A DNA stretch of 64,000 nucleotides from Streptomyces sp. DHE7-1 (GTDB lineage Bacteria > Actinomycetota > Actinomycetes > Streptomycetales > Streptomycetaceae): positions 124,001 to 188,000 of the forward strand of contig JACJDG010000001.1 of assembly GCA_016432725.1 (NCBI GenBank), in the 5' to 3' direction. The notes under the pieces are model-generated. The model searched no databases. It worked only from the letters and a program-made list of their open reading frames with translations, and had not been told where the DNA came from. The position numbers were made by a program, and so were the translations under genes. Of this stretch, positions 19,421-29,400 are shown one piece after another. Every line of letters begins with the position of its first letter. The first letter of the stretch is position 1.

Positions 19421-19591
19421 GCCTAGAGCTCGTCTAAAGATCTTGGTAGTCGTCATCGGGGGATGGGGATCGTCGAATCCTCGCTGGCCGCTCTGGTGGG
19501 CTGCCGAGACGGTGTCTGGGAGCGTGGCTCTCCCGGGGTGGCTCGATGGTCTCTTGGTGATACGGCTGGGGCTTCCGATACCTTGCGTGGC

Positions 19592-20353
19592 ATGGATGCT
19601 GGCTTCAACGTGGCCGAGGCTCTGGACGGCGAAGTTTCCGACCGGGAGCGGGCCTGGGCATTCATCCGCAGATTTGCTGGTGCTTGGGGTGATCCGTTGA
19701 CCGAGAACGACGGCACGCCCAGGGCGGAACTGGAGCAGGCGGAGGCGGCTCTCGGCTGCTCGCTACCGACTGCGCTGCACGAGTTCTATTCGCTCGCCGG
19801 AGCCCGGACCGACCTGGTCGCCAATCAGGACCCCCTACTGCCGCCTCACGAGATGTTCGTGCATGACGAGTGCGGCGGTGTCCTCGTATTCCGCAGCGAG
19901 AACCAGGGCTGCGCCTTCTGGGGCGTACGCCTTACCGACCTTGACCAAGCGGATCCCCCGGTCTTCGTCCAGGCGCGGCAGGGCTGGGTGCCGTTCATGG
20001 ACCGGGTGTCCTTGGCCTGCGTCGAGCTCGTACTGAGCGAGGCGCTGTTCAGCGGCGGGGGACGGCTCTACAACGCATGCGAGATGCCGGCGGACCTGCT
20101 TGATGAGGTGCCCGAACACTTTCAGCGGATCCAACTGCCGGACTACCCGATGTGGACCGGTCCGGAAGAGTTTCCCGTGCGTTGGTTCTCCGCCCCGGGC
20201 AAGCTGCTGCGCCAAGACGGCCTCGGCGTCCACAGCTGGCTTCACGTCCGGGGCCGGACACGCGCCGATTTGGATGCGATCTGCGTGACCGTTCCGGGGC
20301 GGTGGTCCCTGGGATACACCGAGTCGCTCAGCTCCGAGCCGCCGCCCTTCTGA
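19592..20353 (+). CDS. SUKH-like (SMI1/KNR4) family protein, second immunity gene
   Basis: 253 residues from the ATG at 19592; the frame is open further upstream without a better start. The pattern AEAALGCSLPTALHEFYSLAG near residue 55 is the typical SUKH start (helix, LP, helix, aromatic), followed by LLPPHEMFVHDE, ENQGCAFWGVRLTD and a long C-terminal extension rich in Trp and Pro. Probably an orphan or extra immunity protein added to the toxin locus. Unbroken frame, soluble. Confidence 0.75.
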   Translation: MDAGFNVAEALDGEVSDRERAWAFIRRFAGAWGDPLTENDGTPRAELEQAEAALGCSLPTALHEFYSLAGARTDLVANQDPLLPPHEMFVHDECGGVLVFRSENQGCAFWGVRLTDLDQADPPVFVQARQGWVPFMDRVSLACVELVLSEALFSGGGRLYNACEMPADLLDEVPEHFQRIQLPDYPMWTGPEEFPVRWFSAPGKLLRQDGLGVHSWLHVRGRTRADLDAICVTVPGRWSLGYTESLSSEPPPF

Positions 20354-20374
20354 TCTGCTACGGACCTCCTTGAG

Positions 20375-20770
20375 ACGTCTCCAGCGAACGAGGCCGCACG
20401 CGAGTGGGACGAGAGCGTCGTGGATATCGAGACGGCGCTCCCAGCGTACGGCGAGACGTTTGAAGTGGTGCAGGAGCGAGAAGGTCTGCTCGACGACATA
20501 GCGGAGCTTGCCCAGGCCCTCTTGATGTTGGGGTCCCCTAGCGGGCGATCACCGGCAGGATGCGGCGCCTGCGCAACTCGCGCCGGTTGCCGCCGTAGCC
20601 CCTATCGCCCAGAAGTGCGTCGAGGCGCCTGCGCGGACGGCCCGGCTTTCCCCAATGGGTAGGATGCCGTCGACCAGGGCCAGTGGCTTCGTTCACCTTC
20701 AGTGACAGCGTTTGTCGACCAGTTTGAGCGGCGGTTTGCGATCTCTGGGGCGACGAGTCTTCACGATTTT
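20375..20770 (-). pseudogene. C-terminal fragment of an IS5-family transposase
   Basis: The minus strand reads PGRPRRRLDALLGDRGYGGN, RRRRILPVIAR, then after a shift GLGKLRYVVEQTF, HFKRLAVRWERRLDIHDAL. These include the DRGY and E regions of the DDE domain and resemble 39426-39851. The N-terminal half is missing and two frameshifts are present. Confidence 0.8.
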
Positions 20771-20785
20771 TGACGGCGCTTCGCG

Positions 20786-21288
20786 TCAGTGATCTTGGCC
20801 TGCGGTCCGTGCGAAGCAGTCGTGTCCGTCGCCGGGCAGGCCCATGACGTTCAGCACGGGTTCCTCGCCCTCGGGGATCTCGAGGGTGAAGTTCGCTCCT
20901 GACGCGATCGCCGTGAGCGAGCACTGGCTGCCGAAGGTCAGCCGAGCATGCGGCTCCCAGGAACAGCCGGCCCTGCCCAAGGCGGAAACGACGTCCGCGT
21001 GCTTGAGCCCTGCCGGGAAGGTGCCCGTCCCCCGACAACCGGCGGAGGGAGTTCGACGACGTCACGCCAGGTCTGGACGCAGATGAGGGAAACCTTGCGG
21101 CAGCGGCAGACACTCAGCTCAAGGTCTCCGTAAGCGAAGAGGCGCGGCCACTTTCTGTTCCGGCTCATTGTTCCGATGTCCCACGGCTCGCCGAGTGCTG
21201 CTGTCACATCGTTCCAGTCGGCTCCGCTGAACACCGGGCCCAGCCGACCTGTCTTCGCCATGCTGGTCAGGACATCGAGAATCTCCAC
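20786..21288 (-). pseudogene. Conserved Streptomyces orphan protein with one frameshift
   Basis: The frame from 21288 reads MEILDVLTSMAKTGRLGP, WNDVTAALGEPWDIGT and CRKVSLICVQTW. It shifts at the C run 21029-21033 and continues GTFPAGLKHADVVSALGRAG and LEIPEGEEPVLNVMGLPGDG to about 20786, giving about 167 residues. I know this as a frequent Streptomyces family near toxin or transposon loci, of immunity-like character, without a named function. Soluble. Confidence 0.6.
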
Positions 21289-21339
21289 GAGGCGGAGCCT
21301 GGCAGGTGCCCTGAACAGCAGTCCAGCTGTTTCAGGGGG

Positions 21340-21950
21340 TCAACCCGCTGAGGGTTGTTCGGTTCGGGCCCGGGTGGAGGCGAGGCGGTAGGAGTCGGTG
21401 CCGGTCTCGATGATGGTGCCGTTAACGGTGAGCCGGTCGACGATGGCCGCGCAGAGCCGAGGGTCGGTGAAGGTCTTGGTCCAGCCGCGAAGGACTCGTT
21501 GGAGGCGATGGCGACGTTGTTCTTCTCCTCGCGTTTGGTCAGCACCTGGAAGAGGAGCTCGGCGCCATGGCGGTCGAGTTCCATATAGCCGAGCTCGTCG
21601 ATGCAGAGCAGATCGACGCGGCCGTAGCGGTCGATGGTCTTGTTCAGCTGCTTCTCGTCCGCGGCCTCGACCAGCTCGTTGACCAGCTTCGTGGCGAGCG
21701 TGTAGCGGACGCGGTAGCCCTTCATCGCGGCCTCGGTGCCCAGAGCGATGAGCATGTGGGACTTGCTGGTGCCGGAGTCGCCGATCAGGCAGAGTGGCTG
21801 GCTCTTCTTGATCCACTCGCAGCTGGCGAGGGTATGGATGGTGGCCGGGTCGATGTTCGGGTTGGCGTCGAAATCGAAGGACCGCAACGACTTCTCCCGC
21901 GGGAAGCCGGCAGCCTTGATCCGCCTCTCCGACCGGCGACGGGCCCGGTC
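21340..21950 (-). pseudogene. IS21-type helper ATPase (IstB) fragment
   Basis: Starts inside the protein at RRIKAAGFPREKSLRSFDF and keeps Walker A as GDSGTSKSH (normally GTGKS; the central Gly is replaced by Ser), Walker B LLCIDELGY and the following ASNESFAGW region. The C-terminal part is in a second frame that ends at 21340 (RLASTRARTEQPSAG). The N-terminus and the partner IstA are missing. It is probably inactive, because of the truncation and the altered P-loop. Confidence 0.8.
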
Positions 21951-21956
21951 GTCCCT

Positions 21957-22331
21957 GGCCGAGGATGGCTGGCCCGTACTTGGCGTACTTGAGGTATCGG
22001 GCGAAGTGTTCGAAGCTTTCGCTTGCTGACGGCCGTAGGGTCTCAGGCTCGAAGGATGCCACCACCTCGACCCGGTAGCGGGCGCCGGTGACGGCGACGT
22101 TGAGCCGTCGCCAGCCGTCCTTGCGGTTGATCGGTCCGAAGTTCTGGTTGAGTTTGCCGTTCTCGTCCGGGCCGTAACCGGCCGACATGATGATCACATC
22201 GCGCTCGTCGCCCTGCACCGCTTCGAGGTTTTTGATGAAGAAGCCGTCCAGGCGGTCGTGGGAGATGCACTCGTCCAGGTCGGGGTTCCGCCCGCGCTCC
22301 AGCTCGACGGCCTCCCGGATCACCTCGGCCT
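21957..22331 (-). pseudogene. Duplicated 375-bp fragment of the downstream helicase gene
   Basis: Nearly identical to 26969-27343 (constant offset of 5,012 bases), encoding helicase motifs around NLEAVQGDERDVIIMS and the motif VI region. In this copy motif VI reads VAVTGAR, while the full-length gene has VAVTRAR, so the catalytic Arg is lost. Both edges are abrupt: IstB on one side, unrelated sequence on the other. Confidence 0.9.
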
Positions 22332-22939
22332 CGCGTCCGTGACCTTCCGCTGAGCCTCCGCCAGGTCGATGAGCGCTGCACCTCTCGCAGCCGGATCCTC
22401 CGCTATGAGTCCGAACGCTCAACCCAGCCGCTCAGCCCCTGCACAAGCGTCGTCCGCATCTGCACCTGCCTCTTCAGCCATGCACTGGATCATCTCCTAG
22501 CGCAGTCGGCTCGCTCCACCCGACGGTGCGGGTGAGAGACGCAGGGGTTGCAAGGCGCAACGGACATGAGTAGGAACCGCCCGCCCTCTCTTTGCCTCAA
22601 GTGATCACGAAACGGACGTCCGCCGACTACGCCGAAGACCTGCCATGACAGGCCGTCGACGCGAAGGAACTTGGCGTTGCGATCGAAGTAGGGGCGCAGA
22701 TCCACAACAACGCTATGGCTGTCACTGCTCCAGTGCGCGACCCCGTCGGCGTTAACGCCGACGATGTGGAGGGCCGCTGCGGAGCGGCCTTGTAGGAGGC
22801 CGCTTTGCTTTGCCCAGAAGACCTCTGTGCCCAAGTGGATCACTATGGAAGCGGACGGCCACCGAGGCTTCCACCTCTCAGCGGACTTCCAGAACCCGGA
22901 CCACGCAGCACAACAGATCCGACGCAGGGACGGAATCGA
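22332..22939. other. No confident gene; two palindromes
   Basis: A minus-strand frame at 22490 to about 22860 reads plausibly (VVVDLRPYFDRNAKFLRVDG) but is interrupted by strong palindromes: 22745-22762 (GTCGGCGTTAACGCCGAC, perfect) and a 7-bp stem with a 4-base loop at 22772-22789. I cannot decide whether it is a gene. The second hairpin could be a terminator. Confidence 0.4.
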
Positions 22940-23622
22940 ATGAGCCCCCTCGAGCGCCTCACTGAGCTCTGCCCCCACCCCGCACCGAGCAGCCTCCGGT
23001 GGACTGGCCGGGCGTCGAATTCGCACTCGGCCTGCGTCTTCCCGAGGACTACAAGAGGCTCACCGCGACCTACGACCCCGGACGCTTCGCGAACTACCTC
23101 TGGGTCTACGATCCCCGTCACACATCGGTGCACGTCAACCTCACGGGACCTGTGTCCGAGCGTATTCGGGATCAGATGCGCTCGGACTACGCTCGGGGAA
23201 TCTACCCGTCACCTGTTGACCCAGAGCTGCTCCTTCCCTGTGGCGCCACCGACAACGGCGAGTACCTGTTCTGGGTCACCACCCCTCGCGAAGATCCGGA
23301 TGCGTGGACGATCGCCGTCAACGAAGCACGCGGACCACGCTGGTTCACCATTGACGGGAACCTCACCCAGTTCCTCGTCTCCGTCCTGAGCGGCAGCACA
23401 GCGGTGCCTCAGTTTCCGAAGGACCTTCTGCGCGCCGGAATCGCCTTCGAGCCGTCACGCCTGGACGAGTGGTCCCCACCGCTACCACCGGCGGAGACCC
23501 CGCCCTCTGACCCTGAAGCCATCCGAGAATGGGCGCGAGCGAACGGGTGCGAGGTCCCTATGCGAGGACGCATCCCCGCCGCCGTCCGACAGGCCTGGGA
23601 ACAGGCACACGGGAGCAACTGA
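22940..23622 (+). CDS. SUKH protein fused to a C-terminal Lsr2-type DNA-binding domain
   Basis: About 227 residues if the frame is restored at the C5 run 22972-22976; otherwise it can start at the GTG at 22999. The first part reads DWPGVEFALGLRLPEDYKRL and GATDNGEYLFWVT, a SUKH fold. After a proline linker (residues about 165-185) the end reads AIREWARANGCEVPMRGRIP and AWEQAH, which matches the DNA-binding tail of Lsr2, an AT-minor-groove nucleoid protein. An immunity-like fold tethered to DNA suggests regulation or nucleoid targeting. Confidence 0.75.
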
Positions 23623-24058
23623 TCACACCAACGCGCCTTGCGCATGGAAACGCGGCCGAACTGCCATCGCACCGACGCTCAAAGCATCCCTGGGAATGCC
23701 GTCGGCCCAGCCGAAGGCAACGATGGCTGGCGCGTCCCCGACCTGGTGCTGCATCAAGCGGCGTTCGCCCTGCCGACTACCCCGCGGAGGCCGGTGCCGA
23801 CGGCACGCTTGTTCCACCAGATGTTGTAACGGCGGATGTGGCTGCCCCGCTCCTTATGGTGGGCGTGGTCCTGGTCGAGCAGCCTGCCGCCGCGGTGCCG
23901 GCTCCCGCCCGGGCTGGACGGCGCTCAGGCTCCCGGCCGCCGTTCGGGTCGGCGCCCGCCGCGCCCCCAGCGCCGACGCACCGGCCAACGCTGAATCAGC
24001 GGCAAGCCCGGCGGGTGCCCGTATGTGTTTGGTCAAGGTGGTAGCTCAGGATGGCGGC
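23623..24058. other. No gene recognised
   Basis: GC-rich sequence with overlapping low-complexity frames (Ala, Pro, Arg) on both strands. Nothing supports a product. Confidence 0.4.
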
Positions 24059-24182
24059 ATGACGATCTGGTTCCGCACCTACTACGAGGACGAAGATCTG
24101 TGGCTGTAATTCGAGGCCCTCCGTGGAGGAGTTCGAGCGACTGTGGACTGAAGCAAGGCGGGTTCTCGGGGACTCCGCCTGA
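24059..24182 (+). pseudogene. Remnant of a small conserved protein with internal deletion
   Basis: Begins MTIWFRTYYEDEDLWL, then a TAA stop, then about 15 codons later the natural-looking end VEEFERLWTEARRVLGDSA in frame. The middle of the gene is missing. I recall intact Streptomyces homologues of about 100 residues. Confidence 0.6.
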
Positions 24183-24207
24183 CCTAAGCCGGGTGAGGAT
24201 GGTCGGC

Positions 24208-24618
24208 ATGACGGATCGGGATCGGTTGGGGCGGACCGCGGTGCACTATGCGGCTGGTGGCGGCGACGTGGACGGCCTGAGGAAGCTGTTGGCTGAGGGC
24301 GCTGACCCTGGGGCTGCCGATACCGAGGGCTGGGCTCCGCTGCATTTCGCTGCTCAGGCGCAGGTGCCTGCGGCTGTCGAAGTCTTGCTGGCCGCGGGTG
24401 CGGCGGTCGATGTCGTGGACCGTCATGGCAATACGCCATTGTTGAGGGCGGTGTACTGCTCGCGGGGCGAAGGCGGGACGATCCGGCTCCTGTTGGAAGC
24501 CGGTGCTGACCCTAACCGGGACAACGTTCATGGCGTGAACCCTAGGGCGCTGGCGGGGCGAATCGCCAACTATGACGTGGCTGTTCACCTTTCGGCCGGG
24601 GACGACACTGCCTCCTAG
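24208..24618 (+). CDS. Ankyrin repeat protein
   Basis: 136 residues from the ATG at 24208. Three to four ankyrin repeats are visible: LGRTAVHYAAGGGDVDGLRK, EGWAPLHFAAQAQVPAAVEV, and HGNTPLLRAVYCSRGEGGTI followed by ADPNRDNV. Each has the TPLH-type turn. There is no signal or membrane segment. Small ankyrin proteins in Streptomyces often sit among toxin-immunity genes and may bind a toxin or target, but the partner is unknown. The stop overlaps the IS110 remnant on the other strand. Confidence 0.85.
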   Translation: MTDRDRLGRTAVHYAAGGGDVDGLRKLLAEGADPGAADTEGWAPLHFAAQAQVPAAVEVLLAAGAAVDVVDRHGNTPLLRAVYCSRGEGGTIRLLLEAGADPNRDNVHGVNPRALAGRIANYDVAVHLSAGDDTAS

Positions 24619-25080
24619 ACGCCCTCTGGCGTGGCTGGCTGGGGTTCGTAGAAGGTTCCATCGCGGAGCATGGCGAAGAGGACGTCGGCCCGGCGTTGGG
24701 CGAGGCGTAGCAGGGCCTGGTTGTGGTGCTTGCCCTGGGTGATCTCCTTGTCGTAGTAGGCCCGGGATGCCAGGTCACCCAGGCGGCGAATGCGGAGACA
24801 AAGGAAGGCCCGTTTGAGCTGCCTGTTTCCTGCCCTGGAGGGCTGTCACCTCGGATCGAGGAGCCCGAGCTGCGGGTTGCCGGGGCGAGGCCCGCGTTGG
24901 CGGCGAGATGGCCGGCGGTCGGGAAGGTGTTGCCTGGCCGACCTCGATCAGGATCCGGGCTCCGGTCCTGACGCCGACCCCTGGCATCGACGTCAGGACC
25001 TTCGAAAGAGGGTGAGCCTCCAGCAGTTCCTTGATCCGCCCCGCCAGCAGCGTGCGCTGCCTTGGGACACGCACAGGTGC
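24615..25080 (-). pseudogene. C-terminal fragment of an IS110-family transposase
   Basis: The minus strand reads LAGRIKELLEAHPLSKVLTS, MPGVGVRTGARILIEVG, then in other frames the Lys/Tyr-rich end KHHNQALLRLAQRRADVLF and AMLRDGTFYEPQ. This is the C-terminal (transposase_20) domain of IS110. Several one-base shifts are present and the N-terminal DEDD half is absent. Confidence 0.8.
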
Positions 25081-25246
25081 TGAGGGGGAGACCCGGTGCT
25101 GACAGCCCTCCGGGAGCCGACTAGCTCCCCCGAGCCCCTTTCACCGAGCCGCCCCACCTGAACTGCGGAAAGGCCATCTAAGCTGGCAGGCTCACCGACC
25201 GAACCTCATCCGGGACGAAGGGGGACGCTCCGTTAGGGTGCGCCGC

Positions 25247-25447
25247 ATGACTGACGACGTTCCGGACTGTCCTGAGTGCAGCCAGCCCATGAAGGCGGGC
25301 GGCTTTGTCCTTTCCAGGCGGGAGGACGATGGTCGGCGCGCCTGCCGGTCGCTCTGGGGGTGTGCTGATGGGCATGTCTGGTGGCGCTGGGCTGACCGGC
25401 AGGACGAGCCTTTGGAGGCCTGCCCGGTGCCGAATCTGTTCCGCTGA
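25247..25447 (+). CDS. Small CxxC protein
   Basis: 66 residues from the ATG at 25247. CPECSQPM near the N-terminus and CADGHVWWRW later suggest a small zinc-binding fold. Soluble and short; likely an accessory protein. It ends at the TGACATC repeat (25443-25470), as several cargo genes in this window do. Confidence 0.6.
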   Translation: MTDDVPDCPECSQPMKAGGFVLSRREDDGRRACRSLWGCADGHVWWRWADRQDEPLEACPVPNLFR

Positions 25448-25470
25448 CATCCGACGTCAACGGCTCCAGA
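25443..25470 (+). repeat. Dispersed TGACATC repeat, family D copy 3
   Basis: TGACATCCGACGTCAACGGC, at the end of the small CxxC gene. Confidence 0.5.
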
Positions 25471-26040
25471 TGAGTGCGCCAGACGGGGCCACGCCCGACC
25501 AGCGCGAGCCGGCGTCAGCGAGACGTGGTGCGGCAGTTCACGGGTATGTTCCTCACGGCGTGAGGACGACTTTCTCGCAGTGGTCTGTGCGGCTCGGGCC
25601 ACGGCCAGCGGGATCGGGCGTAGCGCCCAGTGTGCGGCTCGGGCCCGGCTCATCCGGCCGAGCGCTGGCACGAGGGTGTTGGCATCGAGCAATTGCGCTT
25701 CACGCCGCTCTGGTTCTGGATTCTGCCCGCCGGTAGGCAGCGTACCCAGCCAGCATGTTCCAGTTCCTGCCAAGGCATGGCGTGACCACCAAAGCGCATT
25801 CCGCGTAGGAACCTACCCGGCAGATGCACCTGCCCGTGGCCGTCGGCGCGCAGCGCACACTGCAGCGCGAAGACGAAGTGTTCTGATTTGCGTTCGTAAC
25901 GGCGGTGGAGGCGTCGACAGCCCAACTCGTTGTCCTGGTCATCGGTGAGCGTGGTACCTGGCCGACGTCGGCCCGGCTCGGCTGGCCAGGAGCTGGGCAG
26001 CACTCCCGCGCCGGGAGCGCTGCCCGTCGAAGCGCGAAAG
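25471..26040. other. Decayed region, possible IS5 transposase tail
   Basis: On the minus strand around 25850-25945 a frame reads CRRLHRRYERKSEHF, which resembles the C-terminal end of IS5-type transposases. The rest has no recognisable gene. Confidence 0.35.
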
Positions 26041-26046
26041 GCGCCG

Positions 26047-26490
26047 TCAGTCCCTGACGGTCAGCAGGCGCACAACTACTCGGCGGCCGTCGTGTTCGTA
26101 CTCCACGCGGCTGCCAGCCGTCCGACCGAACAAGGCTTGTCCGAGCGGCGCGAAGGGGCTGAGCTTCTCCAAGTCCGACGAATATGGCTCTTGGGAAGTG
26201 ATCTCGTACTCCTGCTGCTCCCCGCCGATCTCCACCCGGACTAGGCGGCCAGGGCACACCGCGTCCACCGCAGCCGTGCGGTCGCCGGTCAGGTAGGCCT
26301 TGAGCAGTGCAGCGCGCTCCTCCAACTGCTCGATGCGTCCGCGCTGCTTCCGCTGCTGGTCGGTGCGGGCCCGCGGACGCGAACCGTTCCGTGCCTGGCC
26401 GGTCTGCCGCTCCAGCTCCGCTCGCAACTGGTCCAGCTCGTGGCGAATCCGCTGTTCCGCGGACGCCGGCAAGGCAGGCACGGTCAGCAT
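26047..26490 (-). CDS. GreA/GreB-like protein encoded with the helicase
   Basis: 147 residues. Residues about 1-75 form a helical, charged segment (HELDQLRAELERQ, RIEQLEERAALLKAYL). Residues 80-147 match the GreA/GreB C-terminal domain (VRVEIGGEQQEYEITSQEPY, SPFAPLGQALFGRTAG). The ATG overlaps the end of the helicase gene by seven bases, so they are one operon. Gre proteins bind the RNA polymerase secondary channel. Here the coiled part lacks the acidic tip of true GreA, so a modified or repurposed role is likely. Confidence 0.8.
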   Translation of the reverse strand: MLTVPALPASAEQRIRHELDQLRAELERQTGQARNGSRPRARTDQQRKQRGRIEQLEERAALLKAYLTGDRTAAVDAVCPGRLVRVEIGGEQQEYEITSQEPYSSDLEKLSPFAPLGQALFGRTAGSRVEYEHDGRRVVVRLLTVRD

Positions 26491-29400
26491 TTTGTCTCTG
26501 GCCGCCGGCCGCCGGGGGTGGGCACGGGAGTCCTGGCGAGCGGTGCTACCGACGCGTGGGCGGTCTTTGGCGCGGCGGTGACCGGCGCGGCGCTCTGATG
26601 CAGGGCGACACTTACGCTCCGGGCGGCTGCCTGTTCGACGGCTGTCCTCAGCCGGGCCTCGGCCTTGACCCGGTTGCGGTACCAGTCCGTTCCCCAGATC
26701 CGGTGCAATGACCAGCCGAGGCTCGTGAGCATGGATTCGCGTAGCCGGTCGCGATCACGGGCGGCCTTGGAGGAGTGGTACATGGCACCGTCGCACTCGA
26801 TGCCCAGGGCGTAGCGACCAGGGCGCTGCGGATCGCGTACCCCAAGGTCGATGCGGTAGCCGGCGACGCCCACCTGTGGCTGGACGGTGTAGCCCCAGCC
26901 GCGCAGCACCTCGAGCACTGACTCCTCGAAGGGGCTCTCGGGTACGGCCTCGTCGTCCTCGGCTTCCTGGGCGAGGACGGTTGGCCCGTACTTGGCGTAC
27001 TTGAGGTACCGGGCGAAGTGTTCGAAGCTTTCGCTTGCTGACGGCCGTAGGGTCTCAGGCTCGAAGGATGCCACCACCTCGACCCGGTAGCGGGCGCGGG
27101 TGACAGCGACGTTGAGCCGTCGCCAGCCGTCCTTGCGGTTGATCGGTCCGAAGTTCTGGTTGAGTTTGCCGTTCTCGTCCGGGCCGTAACCGACCGACAT
27201 GATGATCACATCGCGCTCGTCGCCCTGCACCGCTTCGAGGTTTTTGATGAAGAAGCCGTCCAGGCGGTCGTCGGAGAAGCACTCGTCCAGGTCGGGGTTC
27301 CGCCCGCGCTCCAGCTCGACGGCCTCCCGGATCACCTCGGCCTGGGACTGGGAGAGCGCAACGACGCCCAGTGAGCGGTTGGGCCGGGTGCGAAAGTGGT
27401 GGATGACGCGCCGGGCGACCGCGATGGCCTCACCGGGATTGTTGCGCGCTGCCGAACCAGAGTGGTAGACGCCGTGTTCAGCTTTGAAAAAGGCCACACC
27501 TACGTCGGGCCCGTCGGAGAGTGCACCGGGGAAGGTGGTCATGGAGCCCCGGTAGAACTGCTTGTTGCTGTAGGCGATCAGGTACTCGTGGCGGCTGCGG
27601 TAGTGCCAGCGCAGCGACAGCTCCTTGAGCATCCCGTTGCCCTTGGCCAGGGAGAGCAGGGACTCGTAACGGGGCATCTGCTCCTCGGCGTACGGATCGT
27701 CCTCCTCGTCCTCGCCGGCGGTGAAGAACGCGGTGGGCGGCAGCTGATTCTCGTCGCCGGCGACGATCAGAGCCTTGGCCCGGTAGATGCAGTTGATGGC
27801 ATCCTGCGGCAGGACCTGGGATGCCTCGTCGAAGATCACGACGTCGAAGGTGAAATCCGGCGGCAGGAACCGGCTGACCGTCAGGGGGCTCATCATGAAA
27901 CAGGGCTTCACGCGCAGTGCGGCCTCACCAGCCTCCCGAAGCAGCACGTGCACCGGCTTGTGCCGCATCTTCTTCTTGCCCTCATGCTGGATCAGCTTGG
28001 TGCCGGCACTGCTGAGCACACTGGGCCGATTTATGTCGCAGGCGCTCGCCACCCGGATCCGAGCATGTTCGGCCAGGGCCAGGTCGACCCCGCGGAAGGC
28101 GGCGACCTTGTCGTCCCGGTCCTTCGCCCGATTCCACACCAGGCGAGGATCGTTCTGGATGACGCGGTCGGCCCAGGAGTGCAATACAGACTTCTCCACC
28201 ACCTGCGGGAAGTCCTCCGGAGTGACGCCGGCCCGGACGGCACGTGCGGTCAGGTCGCCCAGGGCGGCCTTCTCCAGCGCCCGCTGACCGCGCTGATAGG
28301 CCGCCCACTCATCCGGTCCTCCGCGGTCACCGTCCAGCAGAGTCAGCAGCCGCTCGGCCGACGCTGTCACGGACAGGGCCACGCGCAACTCACGCCGCCG
28401 CTCCTCGTCGAACCTCCCGACCAACCGGGTGCAGGAGCGGTCCCAGGACTCCTTGGCCTTCTCCAGTGCGCTGTCCGGAAGCGCCTGATGGAGAATCCGG
28501 GCCGCCTTGGCAGGGAAGGGGCCCTTCTCAAGCATGCAGCCTTCCCGCAACCGCTGTATCCAGGCAGTGGCCTTGACCAGTGTGGTGCGGTCGGTGCTGC
28601 GGCCGGCATACAGCACGCCGAGGAAGTCGCCGTCGCGCTTGGCGCGGGCGGAGAACTTCTCGTCAGCGGCCCGGGCGGCCCGGGCCGCCACGATCGCGGC
28701 GCGCGCCTCGGCCAGGGTCCAGCCATCTCGCCCGGAGACAGTGCTGACGTGCTCGAGCAGCCGTGCGGCCTCGCGCAGTGGTGCCACGTGCGCGTGGCTC
28801 CATCGGGCAGCGTCCACCAAGGTGCCGTCCTCCAGGTCGCACGGCGCACCGGGGAGCGGCGGGAGGACCAGCGCGTCGCGCCACGCGGTGAGGCGTTCTT
28901 CGGCATTCCGGGCTGCCTCGCGGGCCGCCGGGCGGGGCGTCCCGCCGTACGCAAGCTGAGCGCGCAGCGCCTCGGGATCCACGGGCTGTGGGGCCAGTTC
29001 TGCGACCCGCTCGGCAATGCGGAGTGCCTTCTCCGCGGCGGAGAAGTCGGTCTCTTCGCCCTTCCAGAAGTGGCCGAGGAGCTCGCCGTCGCGGCGGCCC
29101 TCCTGTTCCAGCCGCTGGTGGGCCTGCTGCCAGGCGACAGCGTCCGGCAGCGCCGCCAGGACTTGCTTGGTGCACTTGGCGCCCTCGGGGAGCAGGGCGC
29201 GCACGGCACGGCGGTCGGCGCGGTAGGAAGAGGACAAGCGCGCTGTAAGCGAGCGGTGGACGGTGGCGAAGCGGTGGGCCACGTCCGTCAGTGCGGCCTC
29301 GTCCAGGATGCGTTCGGTGAAATGCAGGCGGGCCTTCTCCCGGGCCGCCCTGAGGTCGGCAACCGCATCTGACAGCCGGTGCAGCGCAACGCGGGCCTGG

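Noticed and set aside
22490..23026. Minus-strand gene of 178 codons
   Set aside because: Part of it reads like protein, but it crosses two strong palindromes and overlaps the SUKH-Lsr2 gene start; left undecided.
27396..29372. Plus-strand open frame of 658 codons opposite the helicase
   Set aside because: Antisense shadow; the minus strand carries helicase motifs in the same stretch.
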